Notes: generated by a model not told the origin, from the sequence alone. Counted from the first letter of the stretch, positions 46,600 through 56,808 are shown. The stretch: DNA of 64,000 bases from Alkaliphilus pronyensis (GCF_009017275.1 NZ_WBZC01000025.1:1-64000), one strand, 5' to 3'. Numbers and translations are program-made.

Positions 46600-46631
46600 A
46601 TATAAACTCCTATATCTTTTGGGTTTTTTGG

Positions 46632-46931
46632 TTACTCTAGTTTATCTTCAACTGATTTTATTTTTTCCTCTATTGAACCTTTTTTGTCTCTGCGATCATC
46701 AATTTTTATTGAAGTGGATACCCTCATTGCTCCTTCATTAAAAGGAACCTCATGGATTTTTCTAATTACCATTAGTATTTCATCTAAGTCACCTTCAAAT
46801 ACTGTTCCCATTGGAGTTAATTGATATTTTACCTTTTCTTCCTTCAAAAGCCTATGACACTTGGCCACATAGCTACTAATACTTGTGCTTCCTGTACCTA
46901 AGGGTACTATTGTTACTTCAACAATTGCCAT
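46632..46931 (-). CDS. MTH1187/YqgV-family protein (DUF77, thiamine-binding type)
   Basis: The 99-residue protein has the ferredoxin-like fold of the MTH1187/YkoF-related family: 'AIVEVTIVPLGTGSTSIS', 'YQLTPMGTVFEGDLDEIL' and 'VPFNEGAMRVSTSIKIDDR'. Members bind thiamine or its hydroxypyrimidine part and may deliver it. I started it at the ATG at 46931, seven bases after gggaggt; an upstream ATG at 46946 would add five residues before that site is used. It probably leads the small operon with the radical SAM gene. Confidence 0.88.
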   Translation of the reverse strand: MAIVEVTIVPLGTGSTSISSYVAKCHRLLKEEKVKYQLTPMGTVFEGDLDEILMVIRKIHEVPFNEGAMRVSTSIKIDDRRDKKGSIEEKIKSVEDKLE

Positions 46932-47027
46932 ATAAACACCTCCCATTTTTCTTTATCTTATCCTAAAAATGCTACAATAAACAATTGATTTAGCCCTTTA
47001 ACTGTATTCCCATTGTCTTACAGGATT

Positions 47028-47708
47028 CTACTTTGATTTATCTGGTAAAAAAGCAAATAATTCTCCTGCCATATTCTGAATTGGCATTGTCTGAAGCCAT
47101 ACCTTACCTGGTCCAGTTAGAGTTGTTAAGAACAAGCCTTCACCACCAAATAATATATTACTAAAGCCCTTAATCATTTCAATATTCATTGTCACAGATG
47201 ATTCATACATACCAACTGCACCTGTATCCACCTTAATTGATTCACCTGCCTTAAGCTGTAGCTCTACACATTCTCCATCAATTTCTATGAAAGCCATTCC
47301 ACTCCCCTTTAATTCCTGCATAATAAAGCCCTCACCACCAAAAAAGCCTGTTCCTATCTTCTTCTGAAATACTATCTCTACATTAACATCATTTGTAGAG
47401 CATAAAAATGATCTCTTTTGGCAAACAAGTGATTGCTTGTCAACTTGAACAGGAATAATATGTCCTGGAAAAGTGTGGCCAAATGCAATTCTATCTCCAT
47501 CATTTAAAGCTTCAAAATAGTTTAAAAACCCACTTTCACCCATAAATTTTCTCTTTAGAAAGCCTCCAACCCCACCATCCATACTTGTCTTCATTTCAAC
47601 TGAGCTATCCATCCATTTCATAGCTCCAGCCTGTGATTTAATGACTTCTCCCCTTTTCAATGTAAGCTGTAAAAGGGGCATTGTTGTTCCAATTATCTTA
47701 TACTCCAT
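47028..47708 (-). CDS. AIM24 / TIGR00266-family protein
   Basis: The 226-residue protein is of the AIM24 (DUF124) family of beta-helical/TRAP-like proteins. It carries 'VIKSQAGAMKWMDSSVEM', 'GGVGGFLKRKFMGESGFLN' and 'FFGGEGFIMQELKGSGMAF', all typical. There is no signal peptide. The function in bacteria is unknown; yeast AIM24 affects mitochondrial inner-membrane organisation. A clear aaggagg site sets the start. Confidence 0.9.
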   Translation of the reverse strand: MEYKIIGTTMPLLQLTLKRGEVIKSQAGAMKWMDSSVEMKTSMDGGVGGFLKRKFMGESGFLNYFEALNDGDRIAFGHTFPGHIIPVQVDKQSLVCQKRSFLCSTNDVNVEIVFQKKIGTGFFGGEGFIMQELKGSGMAFIEIDGECVELQLKAGESIKVDTGAVGMYESSVTMNIEMIKGFSNILFGGEGLFLTTLTGPGKVWLQTMPIQNMAGELFAFLPDKSK

Positions 47709-47825
47709 TTTTAAAAGCCTCCTTAAATATATAAAATTACTTCTAAATAAATTATAATATAATTCGCTTCGAAAACACTACCTTTTTTTGTAAATTGCTG
47801 TTTAAATGATCATTATAATAAAAAA

Positions 47826-47868
47826 CACTATATTAAAGGTAGCTAACATCAATACCTTTAATATAGTG
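47826..47868 (-). terminator. Terminator of the lyase/hydroxylase operon
   Basis: A perfect 16-bp stem (cactatattaaaggta / tacctttaatatagtg) is followed on the minus strand by six T. Confidence 0.85.
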
Positions 47869-47883
47869 GAGGGGATACTTCAT

Positions 47884-49407
47884 TTATTCACTTATTGCCT
47901 CTCTAACCCTTTCTAACAGCTCTTGAGATTTAATTATGTTGTAAGCCTTTTTAATATCAATTGATAGGTTTCTGTCTTTATCTAAAAATGGTATCTCTTC
48001 TCTTATAACCTCATAGGCAGCCTTTGTACCTTTCCCCAGCTTAGTTGCCTTTCTTAAATCTATAGCTTGAGCTGCGTGCATAGCCTCTATACCTAAGATA
48101 TAGCGTAGATTATCTACAATTTTACTTGTTTTCTTAACTACATAGGGTGTATTATTTGCATGATCCTCTATATCTCCTGCAAGTGAAAAATAATCGGCTG
48201 TAGCAGGATTTGATAAATGCCTTATTTCAGTATCTAATGAGGTGAAGGTTTTTTGTATTGTACCATAGGCAATTACTCGAGCATCTGATGGAGTTAAGAA
48301 CCGAGACAGACCCGTAAATCTTGCATTACCCAGCTTAATAGTTCTATGACATGAGTTTCTTGAAAGATGACTTAGTGCTATTCCTATCATCTCAAAGCCT
48401 AAAGCTAAGCTTGTAACCTCATAATTGGAGCAGGATATTATCCTCTTTTCATCTAATAAAACACAGGGATTATCGTCTGAGGAGTTTAGTTGTATATTCA
48501 TATATTTTTTAACATAATCTAATGCATCCCTCACCGACCCATGTAAATGACATGAACCCCTTAAACACAGCGGATCCTGTAGGGAGTCAGTTACCCCTGG
48601 TAGCCACAAATAGCTCCCCTCTAAATAAGCTCTAACCATTTGAGAGCTATAGGCTTGCCCTGGTAATGGTCTTACTTCATAGGCTTTAGGGTCTAAAGGT
48701 GTAACGTTTCCTCTATAGCCTTCTAGGGTAAGGGCATATATTATATCAGCAGTTTCTATTAAGTCTTGAATATCCTTTAAGACTAATGCACCGGGCCCTG
48801 CAGCTAAAGCATTAGAGGAAACTATTGCTAAGCCATCCTTCGGCCCCAAAACTATTGGTTTTAAACTAGCCCTTTCTAATGCTTCTTTTGCTGTCATTCT
48901 TATACCATTATAGTGTACTTCCCCTTCCCCTATCATTGCTAAGCCTATATGGGAAAGACATGCTATATCTCCTTCTCCGATTGATCCTCTTTCGGGTATT
49001 ACTGGGTGTATTCTATAATTAAGCATATCCTTATACATAGTTACTATTGCCGGTTGAATTCCAGTACAGCCTAGAAGTAATGTATTTAGCCTTGCTAGCA
49101 AGATTGCCCTTACATCCTCCTCACTTGCCTCTGGCTCTACTGCTACACAGTGGGCGTATATTAAATTTCTATTATATTCCTCATAGTATTTAGCGACAAC
49201 TTCTCTATCCTTGTTTAGTCCTACTCCCCTATTAAATCCATATACAGGTGTATCACTATTAGCAAGCTCATAAACCAGTGCTCTGGAGGCCTCCACAGTT
49301 CTCATAGCTTCCTCTGTTATCTCTACCAAAGCCCCATTCCTAGCTACATTATTAACATCCTGTATAGATAGAGTTTTTCCATTAAGTATAACCTTTGACC
49401 CTTTCAT
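47884..49407 (-). CDS. Histidine-ammonia-lyase homologue lacking the MIO triad
   Basis: The 507-residue protein aligns throughout with the HAL/PAL family ('VYGFNRGVGLNKDREVV', 'NSSDDNPCVL', 'LQDPLCLRG'). In true HAL the motif GSVGASGDLAPLAH supplies Ala-Ser-Gly for the MIO electrophile. Here that site (about residues 140-153) reads GSIGEGDIACLSH: one residue shorter, with no Ala-Ser-Gly. The active-site Tyr of QDPYSLR is Leu. The frame is clean and the length normal, so this is not decay. It follows the molybdenum-hydroxylase large subunit by seven bases and ends at a strong terminator. The product is probably an elimination enzyme of altered chemistry (inference). Confidence 0.85.
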   Translation of the reverse strand: MKGSKVILNGKTLSIQDVNNVARNGALVEITEEAMRTVEASRALVYELANSDTPVYGFNRGVGLNKDREVVAKYYEEYNRNLIYAHCVAVEPEASEEDVRAILLARLNTLLLGCTGIQPAIVTMYKDMLNYRIHPVIPERGSIGEGDIACLSHIGLAMIGEGEVHYNGIRMTAKEALERASLKPIVLGPKDGLAIVSSNALAAGPGALVLKDIQDLIETADIIYALTLEGYRGNVTPLDPKAYEVRPLPGQAYSSQMVRAYLEGSYLWLPGVTDSLQDPLCLRGSCHLHGSVRDALDYVKKYMNIQLNSSDDNPCVLLDEKRIISCSNYEVTSLALGFEMIGIALSHLSRNSCHRTIKLGNARFTGLSRFLTPSDARVIAYGTIQKTFTSLDTEIRHLSNPATADYFSLAGDIEDHANNTPYVVKKTSKIVDNLRYILGIEAMHAAQAIDLRKATKLGKGTKAAYEVIREEIPFLDKDRNLSIDIKKAYNIIKSQELLERVREAISE

Positions 49408-49414
49408 TGGTATG

Positions 49415-51688
49415 CTAACCCCCTATTAGATTTTTCTTATTATTAAGTGCAGCTAATATTTTCTCTGGTGTAGCAGGTAATGAAGTAATGTTAATATCTA
49501 GTGCATGGTTTATTCCATTAATTATTGCTGGTGCTATTGGTACTGTACTGACTTCTCCTACGCTTTTTGCGCCGAATGGTCCAAATTCTTCTCCTGCTTC
49601 AATTAGATGTACCTTTACATCTGGCATATCAGGTGCATTAATTACATGATACTTACTAAAATTATTTGATTTAACATTACCCTTATTATCAATTACTATC
49701 TCCTCTGTTAAGGCAAAGCCAATTCCCATTTGTATTGCACCCTGCACCTGACCTTCTACAAATACAGGATTAATTGCCTTTCCTATATCATGGACTGCTA
49801 CAATGTCTATAACCCTGACTAATCCTGTGTAGGTATCTATTTCCACCTCAGCAAAGTTGACACCATATACAGCTGGATTAGCTGGTGACTTATAGGTATA
49901 TGAAACACTTATGTCCTCCTTTAAGCTGGTTTGAATCAGCATAACCATATCACCATAGGAGACCATGGCTTGGGGATTATTCTTATTTAATATAAATCCA
50001 TCCTTATATAAAATATCATCTATATTGCACTTTAATATATCGGCTGAATGTTTGGTAAACTTTTCCTTCACTAGTTCTGCTGTTTTCTTAGCTGCAGCTC
50101 CACATACAAATGTTACTCTACTGGCTTGAGTACCAGCAGAATCAAAGGGACTTACTAAAGTATCGGCTTCTGGCACCAGAATCTTATCTGGATTAATATC
50201 AAGGACCTCTGCAACAATTTGCTTAATAGTTACAATAGTTCCACAGCCTAAATCATGTAAACTGGCCTTTAATATTGCCTCTCCATCCTCTGTAACTCTT
50301 AAATCCATGGTAATAAAGTCGGGGTAGGCATTGTAGTAACCGCTTCCGTGGGTTGCACAGGCCATTCCAACACCCTTTACAAATCTACCTGTAGCCTTTG
50401 GCCTATTATACTTGCTTTTCCAATCAAAAACCTCCATACCCTTTAGTAGGCAATCTATCACCCTTGCATTGCCTAGTTCTGGTCCCCCCGTTGGATCCTT
50501 TGCATAGGGTTTTACTAAATTTTTTAATCTAAACTCTACTGGATCAAGTCCTAGCTTTTTGGCTGTATTATCTATGTTTATTTCTGTTAAAGCATGTATT
50601 TGTGGTGAGCCATAGCCTCTACAGGCTCCAGCTATTGGTGTATTTGTATATACTGCTGTTCCTTTATATGTTTGGTTCTTTATATCATATAGCCTAAATG
50701 CCTTTTTACCCATTGCTATTGTAACGGCTTCGCCATTGGTAAAGTAAGCACCGGCATCTACCAGTACATCTATATCTCTTGCTAGAATATTTCCTTCTTT
50801 ATCTACAGCTGTTTTTACTCTACCTATGGTTGCATTTCTAGTTCTTGTAGAGGAAATGGTTTCTGCTCTGTCCAGCTGAAGCTTCACTGGTACTCCAAGA
50901 TCGTAGGTGAAGTAGGCGCAAACAGGCTCTAAAATTGGTTGACCCTTTCCTCCAAAGGACCCTCCAACTGTTGTTTTTATTGCCCTTATTCTATTTAGGG
51001 ATAGGCCTAAGGCTTCTGCCACAATTAGTCGAACTTGGAAAACCACCTGACATGGTGTCCATATAGTTAACAGTCCATTAGTTGAGTCGATTGCAGTCAT
51101 ACATATATGGGGCTCCATTGCAGCATGGTGAACCTTTTGAGTATCTACAAAATCCTCAACAACTATGGGGGCATTTTCCATGGCTTCATTTACATTGCCT
51201 ACACTTATTTCCTTCTCCATAATTACATTTCCGTGATCATGTATCTTTATGGTTTCTTCCATTAAAGCCTCTTCTGGATCTAGCACTATAGGTAGCTCTT
51301 GATACTGAACCTCTATTAGCTCTATTGCCTTTTCAGCTATCGATTTGTCCTTTGCAACTACTGCAGCTACCCTATCTCCCACGAATCGAACCTTATCTGT
51401 AAAAAGTCTTTCATCCTTAACCACCTCTAACCCAACGTGCCATTTTTGGGAATTATATAGATTTTGAGGTGTATTTTTATATGTATAAACCTTTACTACT
51501 CCAGGTAATGCTTCTGCCTTTGTAACATCTATACTTTTTATAACTCCATGGGCAATAGGACTTAGTAATAGCTTAGCATGTAGCATACCATCCATCTCCA
51601 TATCAGCAACGTATTGTAGCTTACCCTTAACCTTTTCATAAGCATCATGAATTGGTATATACTTACCTACATACTTTAACTCTGTCAT
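49415..51688 (-). CDS. Molybdenum hydroxylase (xanthine dehydrogenase family), large subunit
   Basis: The 757-residue chain holds the molybdopterin site. The N-terminal domain starts 'YIPIHDAYEKVKGKLQYVAD'. Cofactor and substrate motifs include 'GGSFGGKGQ', 'GACRGYGSPQ' (Arg as in XDH) and 'GPFGAKSVGEVST', whose Glu is the expected catalytic base. These enzymes hydroxylate N-heterocycles or aldehydes with water as the oxygen source; xanthine is only the archetype. Its start overlaps the FAD-subunit stop by four bases (ATGA). Downstream is the HAL-like lyase. Confidence 0.9.
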   Translation of the reverse strand: MTELKYVGKYIPIHDAYEKVKGKLQYVADMEMDGMLHAKLLLSPIAHGVIKSIDVTKAEALPGVVKVYTYKNTPQNLYNSQKWHVGLEVVKDERLFTDKVRFVGDRVAAVVAKDKSIAEKAIELIEVQYQELPIVLDPEEALMEETIKIHDHGNVIMEKEISVGNVNEAMENAPIVVEDFVDTQKVHHAAMEPHICMTAIDSTNGLLTIWTPCQVVFQVRLIVAEALGLSLNRIRAIKTTVGGSFGGKGQPILEPVCAYFTYDLGVPVKLQLDRAETISSTRTRNATIGRVKTAVDKEGNILARDIDVLVDAGAYFTNGEAVTIAMGKKAFRLYDIKNQTYKGTAVYTNTPIAGACRGYGSPQIHALTEINIDNTAKKLGLDPVEFRLKNLVKPYAKDPTGGPELGNARVIDCLLKGMEVFDWKSKYNRPKATGRFVKGVGMACATHGSGYYNAYPDFITMDLRVTEDGEAILKASLHDLGCGTIVTIKQIVAEVLDINPDKILVPEADTLVSPFDSAGTQASRVTFVCGAAAKKTAELVKEKFTKHSADILKCNIDDILYKDGFILNKNNPQAMVSYGDMVMLIQTSLKEDISVSYTYKSPANPAVYGVNFAEVEIDTYTGLVRVIDIVAVHDIGKAINPVFVEGQVQGAIQMGIGFALTEEIVIDNKGNVKSNNFSKYHVINAPDMPDVKVHLIEAGEEFGPFGAKSVGEVSTVPIAPAIINGINHALDINITSLPATPEKILAALNNKKNLIGG

Positions 51689-52566
51689 GATAATTCACCA
51701 CCAGTCATAATTTGTGGAAACATCCTTTTCATAATATCGTCGGCTAAGCCTCTAATAGCTTCTCTTTTATATGGATGGGAGGCCCTTCCCAATATAGCTT
51801 CATCCACCTGTTTTTGAAGTGTTTCTTCAAATAGATATATAAATTGCGTATTAATTTTCTTATTTAGTAATGAATTAGCCACCGTCGATGAATTAAAGGC
51901 CTTTGGTCCAATAGCACCTATGACTACCATTGCTTCATTTATAACCATTTCATGATTATACTTAAATGTCACAGCCATATTTAATTTCGATATTGTTACA
52001 GCTGTTCTACTGCCGATTTTACCAAAGGATGATCTTGCTTCTAAATCTATTGGTATATTAACTTCTATTATTACTTCATCCCTTTTTAATGAGTTTTTCT
52101 CAGAGCCTAACACTATGTCATCTACTTTTTTTTCATAAATTTCGCCACTGCCGTTGATTATTTTAACCTTTGCACTTAAGGCCATTAGAGCTGTTACTGT
52201 ATCTGCACAGGGAGCTGAGTTTGCAATATTTCCTGCAAGTGTTGCCGCATTCCTTATCTGTGTAGAGCCTACTTTTCCAGTGGCCTCCTTTAGTGCAGTA
52301 GCATATTTATCTACGATGGAGCTACAGGATATTTCTGTAAGGGTAGTAATTCCACCAATTTTTACATAATCCTCTGTATTAGTGATGTAGTTTAGCTCCT
52401 TTAGGTCTTTCAAATTAATAATAGTTCCATTATTTATTTTTTCTCTTCTCATTTTAATGATAAAGTCTGTACCACCACTTAACATATATGTGTTATTGTC
52501 GGCTACTGCTAAAATTTGTACCAGTTCCTTTAAGGTGGTTGGACTCTTAATAACAATCTCATTCAT
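51685..52566 (-). CDS. Molybdenum hydroxylase, FAD-binding subunit
   Basis: The 293-residue subunit has the FAD motifs 'YMLSGGTDFIIKMR' (about residue 28) and 'TQIRNAATLAGNIANSAPCAD' split around residue 105, with the usual C-terminal CO-dehydrogenase-type flavoprotein domain. It passes electrons from the iron-sulfur subunit to NAD+ or another acceptor. It lies 25 bases after the [2Fe-2S] subunit and overlaps the large subunit by four bases. Confidence 0.92.
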   Translation of the reverse strand: MNEIVIKSPTTLKELVQILAVADNNTYMLSGGTDFIIKMRREKINNGTIINLKDLKELNYITNTEDYVKIGGITTLTEISCSSIVDKYATALKEATGKVGSTQIRNAATLAGNIANSAPCADTVTALMALSAKVKIINGSGEIYEKKVDDIVLGSEKNSLKRDEVIIEVNIPIDLEARSSFGKIGSRTAVTISKLNMAVTFKYNHEMVINEAMVVIGAIGPKAFNSSTVANSLLNKKINTQFIYLFEETLQKQVDEAILGRASHPYKREAIRGLADDIMKRMFPQIMTGGELS

Positions 52567-52591
52567 GGAGGTATCTCCCTTCTTTACATTT

Positions 52592-53050
52592 CTAAATGTC
52601 TTTTACAGCCTCTTTTACTGCTTTTATTATTTTGGTGTAGCCGGTACATCTGCATAAATTACCTTCAATAGCTGTTTTTATTTCCTCTTCTGTAGGAGCT
52701 GGGTTCTTCATTAATAGTGCTTTACAGGACATAAGCATACCTGGAGTGCAATATCCACATTGCACAGCACCATTATTAATAAAGGCCTTTTGTAATCGAT
52801 CCAGCTCCCCATCTTTTTCCAAAGATTCTATGGTTAGAATCTCTCTTCCAGCTGCCTGAGCTGCTAAAACTATACATGAGTTTATTGCTACTCCGTCTAA
52901 TATTATAGTACAGGCACCACATTCTCCTTCTCCGCAGCCTTCCTTGGCACCTGTCAATTTCAGTTTATTCCTTAGGACATCCAATAGTCGCTCCATTGGA
53001 TCCACCTCTAGTATATGCTTTATTCCATTTACATTAAATTCCATTTCCAT
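52592..53050 (-). CDS. Molybdenum hydroxylase, [2Fe-2S] subunit
   Basis: The 152-residue subunit carries two [2Fe-2S] clusters. The plant-type ferredoxin motif is CGEGECGACT plus a later Cys ('AINSCIV'). The second, C-terminal motif is CGYCTPGM ... CRCTGY. This is the full set for the family. A ggagg site lies eight bases before the first ATG. It leads the hydroxylase genes, 85 bases downstream of the chemoreceptor-OpuAC fusion. No terminator was found in that gap, so linked transcription is possible. Confidence 0.95.
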   Translation of the reverse strand: MEMEFNVNGIKHILEVDPMERLLDVLRNKLKLTGAKEGCGEGECGACTIILDGVAINSCIVLAAQAAGREILTIESLEKDGELDRLQKAFINNGAVQCGYCTPGMLMSCKALLMKNPAPTEEEIKTAIEGNLCRCTGYTKIIKAVKEAVKDI

Positions 53051-53135
53051 AATGCTTGCCTCCTAACTTAACAGACCATTAATGATTCTTTAAAAGCATT
53101 TTATCAAAAGAACGACAATAAAAAGTCAAATTACC

Positions 53136-55115
53136 CTATATTTCAACATCTTCGAAGTTTTTCAAATATTCCCTTGCAGCTTCCTTATAGGTTAATCCAT
53201 TATGGACTTTATTTAAAGCTATATTTACATCCCTTACATTTAATCTAAAGCTCTTTATTAGGCTGTATAGTTCAGGGTTAGTATTCCTCAGCCCTTTAGC
53301 CACTAAAGTTGTACAGTATTCCTCTTCTCCAAAAACCATTTTATCATCATCAAGAAATTTCAAATCATATTTCCCAAACATCCAATGGGGCTGCCAGCCT
53401 GTTATAATTACCCATTCTCTCTTTTCAATTTTTTTCTTTAATATTTCCAGCATGGTTTCTTCATCACTATAGTCAACATCTAATCCAGCTAATGAGTATT
53501 GATTTAATACTTCTGATACTAGTCCACCAACAGCTGTTCGTCTTTGAACCGAGTATACTTTACTATTAAATTTTTTTAAGTTATTTTTTATTTCTCTAAT
53601 ACTGTTTATTTCTACATAGGAAGGTACTACAAATCCATACCTACAGCCCTTTAAATTAGCCCCTATTTCTTCTAGCTTAGCTCCATATTTTTTTGAGAAG
53701 CCTTTACAGGAGTAGGGCATCCAAGGAGAAACCGTTGCATCAACCATTCCTTCTGCAACACTACGCCATAGCTCCATACTGGGTACTAAAATCCCCTCGA
53801 GTGCTAAGCCTAGCCTTCGTCCCACTAGCTCCTTTAAAATTTCCATCTGTAATATTGATTCACTATATTCTGTATGGGCCAGCTTAACATATTTAAAGAC
53901 CTTAAGCTCTTTGCTAATATTTCCCACTATATTAATTAACTCACTTACTCTTTCATTAACTAGTGCAATAGCACCAGCTTGCTGTTGGGTGCTTGCACTT
54001 ACCTGCTGTGAGCTGGCAGCAGCCTCCTCAGTGACTGCCGATATATCTGAAACAATACTGTTTACATCCTCACTAAACCTAGTTAAGGTGTTTGTTTTGT
54101 TGTATATGTTATCCATCTGTTTATTAACTGATAGTACAGATGTGTTTATGAGATTAAAGGTTTCTTTTGTATAGCCTAAAGCCCTTCTTTGATCCTCAAC
54201 TACTTCATTACCCTTTGACACCTCTTGTACGATTGATTGTATTTCCTGTTGTATAGCTTCTACCAATTGATTTACCTGCTGTGCATAGTTTTTTGTGTTA
54301 TCTGCCAGCTTTCTAATCTCATCAGCTACAACCGCAAAGCCCTTTCCTGCTTCACCTGCCCGTGCTGCCTCGATAGCAGCATTTAATGCCAACAGATTTG
54401 TTTGCTCCGATACTGCATAAATGGTGTTTACTACAGTGTTTATTTCTAAAGAGGATTCTTCTAATTGGCTTACTCTTCCATTAATGTTCCGAAACATCAT
54501 AACATTATTTGCTATTTTAACATCTTGATCCTCTACTGCAATTTTTCCATTATCTGTTGCTTTTATAGATTCATCCACTAGTCTACGGATATTACCCACA
54601 TCATTATTAATGTCTTTGACTAAGCTATTAGTGTCAAAGGTTTTATTTGATATGTCACTTATCATATCTACTATATGAGCGTTTCCCTTTGCAACCTCCT
54701 CTACAGCAATACTTATTTGTGTTGCTGAGTTTTCTATGGAAAAAATATTATCCTGTACCATTAATCCCGTACATTCTGTTGTTCTAGTTATACCATGTAT
54801 TTTAGCAATAAGACTTCTAATTTTATCAGTTAATGCTATAATATTAGAATTTTGATGGTTACCATCATTACCTATAAGCTGTAGATCATTGTTTACAAGT
54901 TTTTGAATTATTTGTGCATCTTTATTTTTATTGATATTAACAAGTAGCAGTATACATAATATTGATAATCCTTGACTTAGCCCATATATAGACAAAACTT
55001 TAAGGCTAAATTTATCCACTAAAAATCCGTAGCTAATTCCATTAATTAAAAGTAAAAGCGATATTCCTAAAACTATTTTTATATTTTTGTATTTACTAAT
55101 AGTATTTTTTCCCAT
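53136..55115 (-). CDS. Chemoreceptor fused to a C-terminal glycine-betaine-binding (OpuAC-like) domain
   Basis: The 659-residue protein has two membrane helices (about residues 12-33 and 40-58) joined by only a few residues, so there is almost no outside domain. The methyl-accepting signalling region covers about 100-390, with the tip motif '[20 protein letters not shown]' near 232. From about 395 to the end it becomes an OpuAC-like substrate-binding domain: '[19 protein letters not shown]', 'ATVSPWMPY' and '[18 protein letters not shown]', with aromatic residues typical of the betaine cage. This places the ligand domain in the cytoplasm. The BCCT transporter gene is directly upstream. Confidence 0.88.
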   Translation of the reverse strand: MGKNTISKYKNIKIVLGISLLLLINGISYGFLVDKFSLKVLSIYGLSQGLSILCILLLVNINKNKDAQIIQKLVNNDLQLIGNDGNHQNSNIIALTDKIRSLIAKIHGITRTTECTGLMVQDNIFSIENSATQISIAVEEVAKGNAHIVDMISDISNKTFDTNSLVKDINNDVGNIRRLVDESIKATDNGKIAVEDQDVKIANNVMMFRNINGRVSQLEESSLEINTVVNTIYAVSEQTNLLALNAAIEAARAGEAGKGFAVVADEIRKLADNTKNYAQQVNQLVEAIQQEIQSIVQEVSKGNEVVEDQRRALGYTKETFNLINTSVLSVNKQMDNIYNKTNTLTRFSEDVNSIVSDISAVTEEAAASSQQVSASTQQQAGAIALVNERVSELINIVGNISKELKVFKYVKLAHTEYSESILQMEILKELVGRRLGLALEGILVPSMELWRSVAEGMVDATVSPWMPYSCKGFSKKYGAKLEEIGANLKGCRYGFVVPSYVEINSIREIKNNLKKFNSKVYSVQRRTAVGGLVSEVLNQYSLAGLDVDYSDEETMLEILKKKIEKREWVIITGWQPHWMFGKYDLKFLDDDKMVFGEEEYCTTLVAKGLRNTNPELYSLIKSFRLNVRDVNIALNKVHNGLTYKEAAREYLKNFEDVEI

Positions 55116-55153
55116 GCTTTAACCCCCATATAATTAATGTAAATATTTGAACA

Positions 55154-55175
55154 AGCCTATCTAACCAGATAGGCT
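55154..55175 (-). terminator. Hairpin after the BCCT gene
   Basis: The stem agcctatct / agataggct has a four-base loop and is followed on the minus strand by tgttcaaat. It is a weak terminator that may allow read-through to the chemoreceptor gene. Confidence 0.5.
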
Positions 55176-55203
55176 CATTCATTAACTTTATCTATGTGAT
55201 ATA

Positions 55204-56808
55204 CTAATTAGTTTCAGAAGCTGTTTCTTTAACGATTACTTCTTCGTCTATTTCTGCTGTTTCAGGACAGTTTACAACGTCGTATTTACCTTGTTTAATA
55301 ATCATATACATTGTTGTTCCACTTAATAGTATCATAAAGAATAGTATTGGGAACCCTGCTACAGTTGCAATTTGCTTCGTTGCATCAATACCACTAATTT
55401 CTGTACCTGCACTCAATATGTTTATGATAGCCATAGAGGACATAACTGCTCCCCAGAATAATTTCACCTTTGTAGGTGGCTCTGATCCTTCTGATAGGTT
55501 GGCTGTGGTTGACAAGGATGCAACTGTACTGGTCATTGAATCTGCCAAAGTAACAATTGACACAAATATTGCTAAAATAAATATTGCACTCAACAAGCCC
55601 GACATTGGGAAGTTACTGAGGAAGGCAAACACCGATACCTCTAATCCCGATTGCTGTATGGACTCCCATATACCAGCTCCATTTAACTCAAGGTGAATAG
55701 CTGAGCCTCCAAACACTGAGAACCAAAGTAATCCAAAGGTAGCAGGAACAATAACATTAACAAGCATAAACTGCTTAATGGTACGACCCTTTGAAAGTCT
55801 TGCCAAGAACATTCCTATTAGCGGTGCATATGCCAGCCATATTGCCCAATAGTAAATAGGCCACCATCTTGGCCAAGCTGAACCTTCTATAGGACTTAAG
55901 TAGTGGGTTCTAACAAAGAAGTTTTGAATGAAGTCCCCCACCGATTGGGTTCCAAAGGATAGGATAAACTGAGTAGGACCAACAATAAATATAAATACCA
56001 TCATGGCTAAAAACAGCTTTGAATTTTTATCTGATAGCCAACGAATTCCTTTATTTAATCCAGTATAACTAGAAATTACATAGGTGATAACTATTGCTAC
56101 AAGAATACCAACCCATAGACCTTTTCCTGCAGTTACACCTGTTAATACATTTAATCCACTACCTATTTGCATAGTTCCAACACCTAAAACTGCTGCAACT
56201 GCACCTGCCATTGCAAATAAGCATACGTTATCAACTATATCTCCAACGTATCCCCTTATTCTTTTTCCAAAGATGGGATAAAGGGTTGAGCTTACTTGAT
56301 ATGGAAGCCTCATGTTATATACTGCATATGCAATACCTATACCTGCAATTCCGTACATAGCATAGGGTATGTAGGTCCAATGGATGAAGGTTGTTGTCAT
56401 AGAAAACATTGCTGCTGCCTCTGACATTGGCTCTAATCCCAATGGGGGTGACATGAAGTGAGTAATAGGCTCTGCAATCCCCCAGAATAAAATACCAGTT
56501 GCAATACCCGCACATAGGGAAATTGCAAACCAGTTCCAGTTGCTTAGCTCTGGCTTTGCATCTTTTCCCCCAAGCTTAATATCTCCATATTTAGAAAACA
56601 TTAAATAAAGACACATCGCAAGGAAGATATTACCTGAAATTTGGAACAGCCAACCAAAGTTTACAAATGCAAATTCAACTATAGCATTCATACCCTGTAA
56701 AAATTTTGCCGGTGCCACTAATCCTACAATAATTGCTGAAAGAAAGATAAATGACATTGGTACAAAAATTGCCATTCTTAACTTAGCGTTACCATTTGTA
56801 GCTTTCAT
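55204..56808 (-). CDS. BCCT-family betaine/carnitine/choline transporter
   Basis: The 534-residue protein has about twelve hydrophobic helices. The family signature in helix 8 is visible ('RWWPIYYWAIWLAYAPLIG' then 'MFLARLSKGRTIKQF'), along with 'FIHWTYIPYAMYG' in the helix that forms the aromatic box. These carriers take up quaternary ammonium compounds with Na+ or H+ or by exchange. I used the ATG at 56808, seven bases after gggagg; a start at 56823 would overlap that site. The C-terminal tail is short and acidic, without the long osmosensing extension of BetP, suggesting a nutritional role. Confidence 0.92.
   Translation of the reverse strand: MKATNGNAKLRMAIFVPMSFIFLSAIIVGLVAPAKFLQGMNAIVEFAFVNFGWLFQISGNIFLAMCLYLMFSKYGDIKLGGKDAKPELSNWNWFAISLCAGIATGILFWGIAEPITHFMSPPLGLEPMSEAAAMFSMTTTFIHWTYIPYAMYGIAGIGIAYAVYNMRLPYQVSSTLYPIFGKRIRGYVGDIVDNVCLFAMAGAVAAVLGVGTMQIGSGLNVLTGVTAGKGLWVGILVAIVITYVISSYTGLNKGIRWLSDKNSKLFLAMMVFIFIVGPTQFILSFGTQSVGDFIQNFFVRTHYLSPIEGSAWPRWWPIYYWAIWLAYAPLIGMFLARLSKGRTIKQFMLVNVIVPATFGLLWFSVFGGSAIHLELNGAGIWESIQQSGLEVSVFAFLSNFPMSGLLSAIFILAIFVSIVTLADSMTSTVASLSTTANLSEGSEPPTKVKLFWGAVMSSMAIINILSAGTEISGIDATKQIATVAGFPILFFMILLSGTTMYMIIKQGKYDVVNCPETAEIDEEVIVKETASETN

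Noticed and set aside
53136-55115. Interpretation as two genes (chemoreceptor and separate OpuAC protein)
   Set aside because: The frame is continuous, with no internal start, ribosome-binding site or signal peptide before the OpuAC-like part.
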